Assembly (NCBI GenBank): GCA_017546175.1
Contig: JAFYXM010000004.1
Span: 159,743-223,742 of the forward strand
Origin: Elusimicrobiaceae bacterium
GTDB taxonomy: Bacteria; Elusimicrobiota; Elusimicrobia; Elusimicrobiales; Elusimicrobiaceae
Direction: 5' to 3'
Length of the DNA: 64,000 nucleotides
Shown here: piece after piece, positions 48,413-56,021 of the stretch
How positions within the stretch are numbered: the first letter of the stretch is position 1
Layout: every line of letters begins with the position of its first letter
Program-made: the position numbers and the translations under genes
Notes under the pieces: model-generated
The model's database searches: none
What the model was told of the DNA's origin: nothing
Seen by the model: only the letters and a program-made list of their open reading frames with translations

Positions 48413-49680
48413 TTCTTAAAAGCTTTATCTTTGGCGTAGGACGCTTTTTTGCCAAGTTCATGCTCTATTTGAAGAAGGCGGTTGTACTTGGCGGTGCGTT
48501 CTGCGCGGGCAGGCGCTCCGGTTTTAATGGCGCCTGCATTGGTGGCTACGGCTAAATCGGCAATAAAGCTGTCTTCCGTCTCACCCGAACGGTGGGAAAT
48601 AATACAGCTGTATCCAGCTTTTTGCGCTTGTAAAATGACATCTATCGTTTCCGATACGGTACCGATTTGATTGAGTTTAATCAAAATAGCATTGGCTGCA
48701 TGCGCCTTGATACCTGTTTGCAAACGTTCTGCATTGGTTACAAACAAATCGTCCCCCACCAAGCGGATTTTTTGTCCTAACTTTTGCGTAATAAATTGCC
48801 AACCGGCCCAATCATCTTCCTGCAAAGGGTCCTCTATGGACACAATGGGATATTTTTTACACCATCCTTCATAAATTTTGCTCATTTCTTGGCTGGTGTA
48901 ATCTTTCTTCTCAAAGTGATATTTGCCTTTTTTGTAAAACTCACTGGCGGCGCAATCCATGGCTAAAGCCATATCTGTATGTTTTGCTTTTTTACACGCA
49001 GCCACCAATGTCTTCAGCACGTCTTCGTGCTTGGCAATTTTAGGGGCAAAGCCGCCCTCGTCTCCGACGGCAATCACTTGGCCTTGTTTTTTAAGGATTT
49101 CTTTTAAGGTGTGATAGGTTTCCACCGCCGCTTGCAAAGCCTGAGAAAAACTTTTACTCTGGGTGGGCACAATCATAAATTCTTGTACGTCCAACCCTGA
49201 ATCGGCATGCTTTCCACCGTTAATGATATTGAGCATCGGTGTAGGCAGGATGTACTTTTTGTCGGTTAAACCGTAGACATGGCGAACGTGCTCATAAAGA
49301 GGACGCTTGGCACTTGCAGCACCGGCACGCAAAACAGCCATAGATACGGCCAGCATGGCATTGGCGCCCAATTTACTTTTGTTGTTTGTACCGTCTAAGG
49401 CAATCATGCGGTCATCAACCAAGCGAATATCATCTGCTTGGATGCCGGCAATGCATTTAGAGATTTTTTGAATATTTTTGACGGCTTTTAACACTCCTTT
49501 TCCACCGAAACGTGTGCCGCCGTCGCGCAGCTCTAATGCTTCGTGAGAGCCAGTGCTGGCTCCACTGGGTACCATGGCGGTAGCAACGGTGCCGTCTTCT
49601 AACAAGACATCTGCCGCTACTGTCGGAAACCCACGGGAATCTAATACTTCCCGCCCTGTTACTTTTTTAATTTTAGACAT
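48409..49680 (-). CDS. eno: Enolase
   Basis: A 423-residue enolase: KVTGREVLDSRGFPTVAADV, MVPSGASTGSHEALELRD (catalytic loops), IGDEGGFAP-type VGDEGGFAPKI, SIEDPLQEDDWAGWQ, LVGDDLFVTN, ILIKLNQIGTVSET with the base Lys, and SHRSGETEDSFIADLAV. It interconverts 2-phosphoglycerate and PEP, supplying PEP also for the PTS. Standard length. First gene of the eno-ftsB-MBL-lgt-rluD run. Confidence 0.98.
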   Translation of the reverse strand: MSKIKKVTGREVLDSRGFPTVAADVLLEDGTVATAMVPSGASTGSHEALELRDGGTRFGGKGVLKAVKNIQKISKCIAGIQADDIRLVDDRMIALDGTNNKSKLGANAMLAVSMAVLRAGAASAKRPLYEHVRHVYGLTDKKYILPTPMLNIINGGKHADSGLDVQEFMIVPTQSKSFSQALQAAVETYHTLKEILKKQGQVIAVGDEGGFAPKIAKHEDVLKTLVAACKKAKHTDMALAMDCAASEFYKKGKYHFEKKDYTSQEMSKIYEGWCKKYPIVSIEDPLQEDDWAGWQFITQKLGQKIRLVGDDLFVTNAERLQTGIKAHAANAILIKLNQIGTVSETIDVILQAQKAGYSCIISHRSGETEDSFIADLAVATNAGAIKTGAPARAERTAKYNRLLQIEHELGKKASYAKDKAFKK

Positions 49681-49706
49681 ACTCTCCCCCTTTTATTAAC
49701 TGCTTG

Positions 49707-51194
49707 CTAAACAATGCTGTCTATTATTTTTTTGCCTTCTTTAATCAATACCGCAGGCAATTTTTCATCGGGCGCTTCTGCATATAAGCGAATACGCCGT
49801 TCGGTGCTGGAAGGGCGAATGGCCAACCAGCTGCCGCCTTTTAAAATAAATTTAAACCCGTCGGTGGAATCAATACGCCACACGGAGGTTTTGTTGATGG
49901 ATAAGGGGGGTTTAATGTCCAACCGTTCCATAATACGGTTGATTTCCGTTTCCGTTTTAGAGATACTGACTTTTTGGTCGTACATGGGACGATATTTTTT
50001 GTAGAAGTCTTTGCGCAACTGTTTGAGCGTTTTGCCTTCTACAGCCAACATATCTACAATGAGGAAGCACGCCAAAAGGCCGTCTTTGTCCGGAATGTGG
50101 TTGGCTATGGCGATACCGCCAGACTCTTCCACACCCATGATATACTGGCCGGTGGTCATCAGCTCGGTAATATACTTAAAACCTACCGGCGTTTCACGGA
50201 TCATCAGGCCGTGCGCTTTGGCCACTTGGTCAAACAGCGTAGAGGTGATGACGCTGCGCACCGCGCGGCCTTTGAGTTTTTTATTGCGTACCATGTGATC
50301 TAACAGCATGGGACCTATTTCGTTGGGGGAGACCCATTCTCCGTCAGAATCAATCAGACCAAATTTGTCGCAATCGGGGTTACAGGCAATACCCAAATGC
50401 ATTTTTTTAGACACTACGAGCTTTTTTAATTTTTCCAAACTGACAGGGCCGGCATTAGGCACTTTTCCGCCGAAGAGGACATCAATTTCTTCGTTGACGG
50501 CTTCTACCGTGACGCCGCATTTTTCCAGCGGGGCGCGGAAGTAATACTGAGCCGTACCGAAAAGCGGATCCAAGGCGATTTTTAGTTTGGCTTTTTTCAA
50601 GGCTTTTTGATCTAAGAGTTTTTCCAAATGAGCCATGTACTCTTTTTTGAGCGAATTGGTGGGTACAACAGCTTTATTTAAGTGGTCAAACTCCGTAGAA
50701 GAAGCTTTTAAAAGTTGGGAAGAGGCACTGGGGGTACGTTTTTCAATATCTTCTACAATTTCATTGTTGGCGATACCGCCGTAGTAAGCAATCCATTTCA
50801 AACCGCATACGTGATAATCTGCCTCACTACCGGTAATGACAATGGCGCCTACGGCTGCTTCTTTAAGCACGTTCCATTCGGCCACAGGGGTCGGCAAAGG
50901 CTCATCAGCCATTTTTACGCTGATGCCGTTTGCCAGTAAAGCGTTGGCCGCTACATAAGCAAATTGTTTAGAGAGAAAACGGGTATCATACCCCACGATA
51001 ACCAATGGTTTTTTGGGTTTTTTTCCTAAATCTTTACAATGTCTTTGATAGCCTGTACCTTCAAATCCATAAAAAGAGTTTTCCAATACGTGGTCGGAAA
51101 TCCCGAACGTCAAACGTTGCACAGATTGGGCAGTTAACCCTTCTGCAATAACGGCTCTAAAGCCGGAAGTGCTAAATTTAATATCTTCGCTCAT
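49707..51194 (-). CDS. Phosphohexomutase family protein with altered active-site loops
   Basis: A 495-residue alpha-D-phosphohexomutase (PGM/PMM fold): KFSTSGFRAVI, VGYDTRFLSKQFAYVAANAL, PLPTPVAEW. The phosphoserine loop, normally TASHNP, is TGSEAD (Ser123 kept, His and Asn lost). The metal loop, normally DGDxDR, is NPDCDKFG, with the first Asp replaced by Asn. The sugar loop GVEESGG and the phosphate-binding C-terminal RPSSTERRIRLYAEA are normal. It may interconvert glucose-6-P and glucose-1-P or have a changed substrate; the deviations resemble those of some divergent PGMs. It lies 26 bases upstream of eno. Confidence 0.8.
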   Translation of the reverse strand: MSEDIKFSTSGFRAVIAEGLTAQSVQRLTFGISDHVLENSFYGFEGTGYQRHCKDLGKKPKKPLVIVGYDTRFLSKQFAYVAANALLANGISVKMADEPLPTPVAEWNVLKEAAVGAIVITGSEADYHVCGLKWIAYYGGIANNEIVEDIEKRTPSASSQLLKASSTEFDHLNKAVVPTNSLKKEYMAHLEKLLDQKALKKAKLKIALDPLFGTAQYYFRAPLEKCGVTVEAVNEEIDVLFGGKVPNAGPVSLEKLKKLVVSKKMHLGIACNPDCDKFGLIDSDGEWVSPNEIGPMLLDHMVRNKKLKGRAVRSVITSTLFDQVAKAHGLMIRETPVGFKYITELMTTGQYIMGVEESGGIAIANHIPDKDGLLACFLIVDMLAVEGKTLKQLRKDFYKKYRPMYDQKVSISKTETEINRIMERLDIKPPLSINKTSVWRIDSTDGFKFILKGGSWLAIRPSSTERRIRLYAEAPDEKLPAVLIKEGKKIIDSIV

Positions 51195-51327
51195 AGTGCA
51201 GGTATTATACTAAAAAAAATGCGTTTTTACATCTTTTCTTACCTTATAATGCAAAAAAGCGGCTTATAAAAGGCGAAAAGCTTTCAAAAATGATAAAATA
51301 ATGCTAACTTTACCGAGGACTAAAAAA

Positions 51328-52347
51328 ATGAATTTTGAATACGTTAAACAATTTGTCAAAGATGCCGGATTACCCAATTATCGCATTTCTCAGGTCAAAG
51401 ATGCCGTCTATAAAAACGGTATTTCTTCTTGGGCCGAAGCTACCACCTTGCCGGCTGATTTGCGTGAAAAATTGGAAAAAGAGCGCCCTATTTTAAGTTT
51501 TACCGTAAAAAAAATGGTATTTTCAGAGGCTGACCGCGTAGCCAAAGCTTTGTTAAAACTCAAAGACGGCTTGCTGATTGAAACCGTACTTTTAAAACCG
51601 CATGACGGTTGGAGTGTGTGTGTATCAACACAGGTGGGATGTGCGATGAAGTGCAGTTTCTGCAGTACGGGCCGTATGGGCTTTAAGCGGGATTTGACGG
51701 AAGAGGAAATTGCCGATCAGGTGCTGATGTGGTTTCAGTATGTGAAGAAAGAAAAAATCGGAGACCGCATTTCTCATGTGGTGTTTATGGGTATGGGGGA
51801 GCCGTTGGTCAACTATTTAAACTGTGTAAAAGCGGTGCAAAATCTGACCAATCCCGATTTCTTAAACATCGGAGCGCGCCATATTTCCATTTCCACATCG
51901 GGTATTGCCGATAAATTGCACAAACTGGCGGTAGATTTGCCGCAGGTTAATTTGGCTGTTTCTCTGCATAATGCAGACAATGACGAACGCAGCAAGCTTA
52001 TGCCCGTCAATCGGCGCTATGATTTGGAAGAATTGCAAAAAGCCTTGGACGAATATTTGGCTTTAACAGGCCGCCAAGTATTTTTGGAATATGCCGTCAT
52101 TGACGGAGTGAATAACCGCCCCGAGCATATCCGCAAACTGGGCAAGTGGATCAAAGACAGCAAGTTTAGTTATTTGTTGCATGTAAATTTGATTGCTTGT
52201 AATTTGGGCCGCGGTGCTAAGACCGAAGACCGTGCCGTGCAAGATATGGCCGAAGCTTTAAAAGCCATGAATATCGGGGTGACCATTCGTAAAAGTATGG
52301 GTAATGATATCAGTGCCGCGTGTGGTCAATTGGCCTCTAGAAACTAG
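51328..52347 (+). CDS. rlmN: 23S rRNA (adenine2503-C2)-methyltransferase RlmN
   Basis: A 339-residue radical SAM methyltransferase: N-terminal HhH-like FRISQVKDAVYK region, cluster motif GCAMKCSFCSTG (CxxxCxxC), MGMGEPLVNYLNC, STSGIADK, LAVSLHNA and the C-terminal mono-methylated-Cys motif SMGNDISAACGQL. It methylates A2503 of 23S rRNA and A37 of some tRNAs. ATG 51328 was chosen over 51301 because it follows GAGG at a proper distance and matches the family start. It is followed closely by a lipoprotein gene and queC. Confidence 0.95.
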   Translation: MNFEYVKQFVKDAGLPNYRISQVKDAVYKNGISSWAEATTLPADLREKLEKERPILSFTVKKMVFSEADRVAKALLKLKDGLLIETVLLKPHDGWSVCVSTQVGCAMKCSFCSTGRMGFKRDLTEEEIADQVLMWFQYVKKEKIGDRISHVVFMGMGEPLVNYLNCVKAVQNLTNPDFLNIGARHISISTSGIADKLHKLAVDLPQVNLAVSLHNADNDERSKLMPVNRRYDLEELQKALDEYLALTGRQVFLEYAVIDGVNNRPEHIRKLGKWIKDSKFSYLLHVNLIACNLGRGAKTEDRAVQDMAEALKAMNIGVTIRKSMGNDISAACGQLASRN

Positions 52348-52355
52348 GAGAAAAA

Positions 52356-52793
52356 ATGAAAAAACTGATTATTTTGTCGTTTTTATGTTCACTTATCTGT
52401 GCTTGCGCCTCTGTTCATCAGGCTAATTTGGACTGGATCCCTATAGGGCCGGAATTTGAGCCTACTTTGGCAGCCGATATTGAGATTTTTACTGACCGCA
52501 GCCAAATCACCCGTCCGTACGGTAATTTGGGCCTTTTGCGTATTAAGAATTTAGAGCCGGACCGCGACAGCCTAAAACGCGGCGTGCAGCGCGGGCGCAA
52601 ATTTGTGGCTTCCAAAGGAGGGGACGCGATGTTTTTGGGTCAGTATAACAGCGCTGAAGACGGCGCCCCTAACCCGAAGGTTACATTAATTATCTATGCT
52701 TTGAAATACGGCGATAATTTAACGGAAGCGGATATCAAGGCTATGAATGAATTTGAAGTAGAATCCGCTTTAAATAACAGTATCGGTTTTTAA
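52356..52793 (+). CDS. Small lipoprotein, unknown function
   Basis: A 145-residue protein starting MKKLIILSFLCSLICACASV, with a lipoprotein signal; the lipidated Cys is probably the second of ICAC. The mature part has a compact alpha/beta pattern (LAADIEIFTDRSQITRPYGN, KRGVQRGRKFVASKGGDAMF) resembling proteins of the DUF4156/YbjP-like small outer-membrane lipoprotein type, in which a GxLRI strand and a KGGDAMFL turn are conserved; function unknown. It is 8 bases after rlmN and 3 bases before queC. Confidence 0.7.
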   Translation: MKKLIILSFLCSLICACASVHQANLDWIPIGPEFEPTLAADIEIFTDRSQITRPYGNLGLLRIKNLEPDRDSLKRGVQRGRKFVASKGGDAMFLGQYNSAEDGAPNPKVTLIIYALKYGDNLTEADIKAMNEFEVESALNNSIGF

Positions 52794-52796
52794 TCT

Positions 52797-53468
52797 ATGA
52801 AAAAGAAAGCGATTGTTTTATTCTCCGGCGGTTTAGACAGTACAACTTGTTTGTTCTGGGCTTTGGACCAAGGCTATGAATGTGAAACATTGACCGTTTC
52901 TTATGGTCAAAAGCACGAGCGTGAAGTGCGCGCCGCCAAGGAAATCGCCGATAAACTGGGCGTAAAGCAACATTTTGTAACGCTTGATTTTCCGTGGCTT
53001 TCCAGCAGTTCTTTGGTAGATAGCAAACAAGAAATACCCGATTTGCCGATGGAAGAAATTGAAAGCGGCAAAATACCGTCCACTTATGTACCGGGGAGAA
53101 ATTTAGTGTTTTTGTCCATAGCTGCTTCTTTGATGGATTCTTTGCATGCTGATGCTATTGTGGCAGGCCCGAATGCCATTGACTTTTCGGGCTATCCTGA
53201 TTGTACCCCGATGTTTTTTAAAGCCGCTGCCGAGGCGATTAACCGCGGAACGGAGCGCGGTGTAACGGGCGGAGTGGAAGTGTTGGCCCCGCTGATGGAC
53301 CTGAGCAAAACCGATATCGTAAAGTTGGGCGATAAACTGGGGGTGCCGTTTGAGCTGACGTGGAGCTGCTACAGCGGAGGGGATAAACCTTGTGGGCATT
53401 GTGACTCTTGCAAACTGCGTGCCCGCGGCTTTGCCGAAGCGGGTGTGAAAGACGGTTCGGTAAAATAA
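52797..53468 (+). CDS. queC: 7-cyano-7-deazaguanine synthase
   Basis: A 223-residue ATP-dependent enzyme: the PP-loop LFSGGLDSTTCLFWA, VPGRNLVFLSIAAS, GPNAIDFSGYPDCTP, and the zinc-binding C-terminus CYSGGDKPCGHCDSCKLRA with four Cys. It converts 7-carboxy-7-deazaguanine to preQ0 for queuosine in tRNA. All catalytic motifs are present. No other que genes are adjacent, so QueD/E/F must lie elsewhere. Cotranscribed with the upstream lipoprotein and rlmN. Confidence 0.95.
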   Translation: MKKKAIVLFSGGLDSTTCLFWALDQGYECETLTVSYGQKHEREVRAAKEIADKLGVKQHFVTLDFPWLSSSSLVDSKQEIPDLPMEEIESGKIPSTYVPGRNLVFLSIAASLMDSLHADAIVAGPNAIDFSGYPDCTPMFFKAAAEAINRGTERGVTGGVEVLAPLMDLSKTDIVKLGDKLGVPFELTWSCYSGGDKPCGHCDSCKLRARGFAEAGVKDGSVK

Positions 53469-53477
53469 GGAGCAGAT

Positions 53478-53942
53478 ATGAAAAAAATATTTTTAGTTTT
53501 ATTATTTGCGGTAGTAGGTTTGTGTGTGCGCGCGGCTGAAAATCAGACGGAGAGTACCTCTGAAAATACACAAACTCCTGCAGTTATGACGCAGGAGGAA
53601 AGACATAAAATTTTTAAAGAGCGCAACAAAGAAATTCGCAAACTGGTCAAAAAATACCGCAAAGCTTCCGCTGAAGAAAAACCGAAGATTAAAGAGCGTT
53701 TGGCGGAAATTGTTTCTCAAACGACTGACGAGAGCGTGGCTTGGTCCAAGGCGCGCATTGCCGCGGAAAAAGAAAATTTAGCTCAGTGGGAACAAAAATT
53801 ACAAGAGCAAGAGGAAAACTTGTCTGAAGTAAAAGCCCGCCGCGTGGATGAAATTTTAAGCGGAGAGGCCGAGCGGCGCCACAAACTGGCCAAGAAACGT
53901 TGGAAAAAAGAACTCAAAGACCGCAAGAAAAGAATGAAATAA
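53478..53942 (+). CDS. Exported coiled-coil protein, unknown function
   Basis: A 154-residue protein with a signal peptide (MKKIFLVLLFAVVGLCVRAA), a short Thr/Ser/Gln linker, and then an almost uninterrupted charged alpha-helix (residues ~35-154, rich in Lys/Glu/Arg/Ala), probably periplasmic coiled coil (OmpH/Skp-like composition but no Skp motif). No Cys in the mature part. It is 9 bases after queC; a terminator follows. Confidence 0.65.
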   Translation: MKKIFLVLLFAVVGLCVRAAENQTESTSENTQTPAVMTQEERHKIFKERNKEIRKLVKKYRKASAEEKPKIKERLAEIVSQTTDESVAWSKARIAAEKENLAQWEQKLQEQEENLSEVKARRVDEILSGEAERRHKLAKKRWKKELKDRKKRMK

Positions 53943-53950
53943 TTTCAAAT

Positions 53951-53980
53951 AAAAAACCGCACCGAAAGGCGCGGTTTTTT
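53951..53980 (+). terminator. Rho-independent terminator
   Basis: AAACCGC-ACC-GAAA-GGC-GCGGTTT with one A-C mismatch, then T's. It ends the rlmN-to-53942 operon. Confidence 0.85.
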
Positions 53981-54134
53981 GATGAGGGGATCCGTCTATA
54001 TCTGCTTACTTTTCCCTGATAAAAGTGTAAAGGAAATTAAAAAATTAACAAGACCCAAAAAAGGTTAGATGAATATTTTGAGTTTGTTTTGCTGATACTA
54101 AAAATAAATTTTCCGTCGGGAGAAAAGAATAGAC

Positions 54135-54165
54135 TTGACAAATCGTTTTTTTTTTTTGCTACAAT
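54135..54165 (+). promoter_or_regulatory. Pilin promoter with T12 spacer tract (long spacer)
   Basis: TTGACA (54135-54140) and TACAAT (54160-54165) with a 19-base spacer holding twelve T in a row. It is followed by TTTTTTCAGACGGAAAAA. Compared with the pilin A promoter the spacer differs by five T plus single substitutions. See findings. Confidence 0.7.
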
Positions 54166-54202
54166 TTTTTCAGACGGAAAAAATAGTAAAAAGGAGAGAA
54201 AA

Positions 54203-54718
54203 ATGAAAAGAGGTTTTACTTTGATAGAACTATTGGTAGTAGTGCTCATCATCGGTATTTTGTCAGCTGTTGCCTTGCCGCAATATACCAAAGCGGTAGA
54301 AAAATCCCGCGTGGCGGAAGCTATGGTTTTTTTGCGTCATTTAAAAGACATGGGAACAATGTATATGCTGGAGCATGGAAATAATACCGGTGTTGTCTCC
54401 TTTTCTGATCTTGGAGTAGATTTGCCTAGCGGTTATTCTATAGAAGATACAGATGATGGTGGTGTTGCTTGTAATAATTATTGGTGTTTTATGACAAATT
54501 CTCTTTCATGGGGAGATGATTCCACGGATTCTCCAGATGCTCCGATGGCTCGGCGTTATAAAAATGGAAATTCTGATGATGATAGTGGTTTGTTTTACAG
54601 TTTAGAATATATTTCTCAGAATTCGGAACGTGCAGATAGAGGCCAACTTATTTGTACCGATGACCAAGCGAAATGGTGCTCTATGTTTGGTACAACTTCG
54701 GGAAATCCTATTAAATAA
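54203..54718 (+). CDS. Type IV pilin-like protein (pilin B)
   Basis: A 171-residue prepilin: MKRGFTLIELLVVVLIIGIL with the class III cleavage site after Gly4, and the shared SAVALPQYTKAVEKSRVAEA. The first 25 or so codons are almost identical in DNA to pilin A, while the C-terminal part diverges (VACNNYWCFMTN, RGQLICTDDQAKWCSMFG), so only the N-terminal module is conserved. Four Cys in the C-terminal domain. ATG 54203 follows AAGGAGAGAAAA. Product of prepilin peptidase action; fibre or minor pilin. Confidence 0.9.
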   Translation: MKRGFTLIELLVVVLIIGILSAVALPQYTKAVEKSRVAEAMVFLRHLKDMGTMYMLEHGNNTGVVSFSDLGVDLPSGYSIEDTDDGGVACNNYWCFMTNSLSWGDDSTDSPDAPMARRYKNGNSDDDSGLFYSLEYISQNSERADRGQLICTDDQAKWCSMFGTTSGNPIK

Positions 54719-54730
54719 AATTTTCCACAT

Positions 54731-54759
54731 AAAAACACCCCGCTTAGACGGGGTGTTTT
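54731..54759. terminator. Bidirectional terminator
   Basis: CACCCCG (54736-54742) pairs with CGGGGTG (54749-54755), flanked by A and T. Confidence 0.9.
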
Positions 54760-54777
54760 GCATTTATAAATCTAATC

Positions 54778-55185
54778 TTAAAACAAGCCGGAGCTTTCTA
54801 AAGCGTTGAGGGCTTGGGCAATGTCACTTACGACAATTACAAAGCGCGCATGACCGTGGCCGCAGCAAGCACCGTAAATGGTGGTAATATTGATGTCTTT
54901 TTTGTGCAGTACATCACCGATATCGGTTACCACGCCTACACGGTCGGGAGTGTCTATACAAATGGCATCTGTTTTGACGCTGGTGTAGCCGGCCTTGGTC
55001 AGCGCATGGCTGACATTGGCATTATAATTTACAGCCGCACGCACGACGGCAGAATCAAAACGGACATCTTGAGAAATGGCAATCAGGCTCGCTTTTTCTT
55101 GCGTGAACAAATTAGCAAACTTTTTTAGCGCGCCCGGTTCATTCGGTATGAAAACACTGTATTGTTTTACCACACTGATAGACAT
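54778..55185 (-). CDS. Tandem ACT-domain protein
   Basis: A 135-residue protein made of two ACT folds: FIPNEPGALKKFANLFTQEK (first) and ICIDTPDRVGVVTDIGDVLH (second), each with the ligand-binding PGAL/DRVG turn. ACT pairs bind amino acids and regulate enzymes or act alone. No catalytic domain is present. The CCGHGHAR segment in the second domain carries two Cys and two His that might bind metal (speculative). It is close to the IMPase gene but 56 bases away, probably a separate transcript. Confidence 0.8.
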   Translation of the reverse strand: MSISVVKQYSVFIPNEPGALKKFANLFTQEKASLIAISQDVRFDSAVVRAAVNYNANVSHALTKAGYTSVKTDAICIDTPDRVGVVTDIGDVLHKKDINITTIYGACCGHGHARFVIVVSDIAQALNALESSGLF

Positions 55186-55241
55186 GAGTAAACCTCTTTT
55201 TAACCCTTATACTCAGACGGTGCTGTTTTGCGCCCGCCGCG

Positions 55242-56021
55242 TTATCCTTTCTTTATTATATCAAACATTTCACGGTGAATTTTACCGTTACTGGCCAACG
55301 TCTGACGGCCGAAGTGTTCCAATTTGGTCCATTTTTTGTTTTGGTAATCGGTTGCCTTGCCGCCGGCTTCTTCCAAAATCAGTTTCCCTGCGGATATATC
55401 CCACGGATTTAAACAGTCTTCCCAGTATCCGTCAAAACGTCCCGCCGCCACCCAGCACATATCCAACGCAGCTGAACCTAAACGACGGATATCATGGCAG
55501 GATAAAATGAAATTTTCAAAACGATTTAAGAGCTCTTTCATGCGGTTTTCACGCACATACGGAAAACCGGTAACCAGTAAGGCATTTTCTAATTTCTTGA
55601 CGGAGGAAACCTTTATTTTTTTACCGTTTAAGGTAGCGCCTTTGCCTTTGCGTGCCAAAAACAACTCGTCCATGCACACGTCATACACGCCGCCTAAAAT
55701 AATGTCGTTTTTATAGGCCAGCGCTACCGAAATGGAGAAATGCGGCATGCCGTGGGCAAAGTTGGTCGTGCCGTCAATAGGGTCAATGACCCATTTATAA
55801 TCAGAGCCCGTATTTTTAAGACCGTCTTCTTCGGCCAAAAAGTCATGATGCGGAAAATTCTTTTGGATAATTTTTAAAATAGCCTTTTGGCAAGCAACGT
55901 CGGCCTTGGTTACCAAATTGGCCTTGGCCTTGAGGTCAAAGCCCACTTTGCCCAAGTGTCGGCGGGCTATTTTGCCGGCTGTTTGCAAACATTCTTTCAG
56001 TACGGTAAATTCTTGATTCAT
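55242..56021 (-). CDS. Inositol monophosphatase family protein (SuhB-like)
   Basis: A 259-residue IMPase: metal motifs FLAEEDGLKN (Glu), WVIDPIDGTTNFAHGMPHFS (DPxDGT) and LNPWDISAGKLILEEAG (WD). It removes phosphate from myo-inositol-1-phosphate or a related sugar phosphate; SuhB-like members also act in rRNA antitermination. The start overlaps the end of the RecB-like nuclease gene by four bases (ATGA). The substrate is not fixed by the sequence; if the organism makes inositol lipids this could serve them (inference). Confidence 0.88.
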   Translation of the reverse strand: MNQEFTVLKECLQTAGKIARRHLGKVGFDLKAKANLVTKADVACQKAILKIIQKNFPHHDFLAEEDGLKNTGSDYKWVIDPIDGTTNFAHGMPHFSISVALAYKNDIILGGVYDVCMDELFLARKGKGATLNGKKIKVSSVKKLENALLVTGFPYVRENRMKELLNRFENFILSCHDIRRLGSAALDMCWVAAGRFDGYWEDCLNPWDISAGKLILEEAGGKATDYQNKKWTKLEHFGRQTLASNGKIHREMFDIIKKG

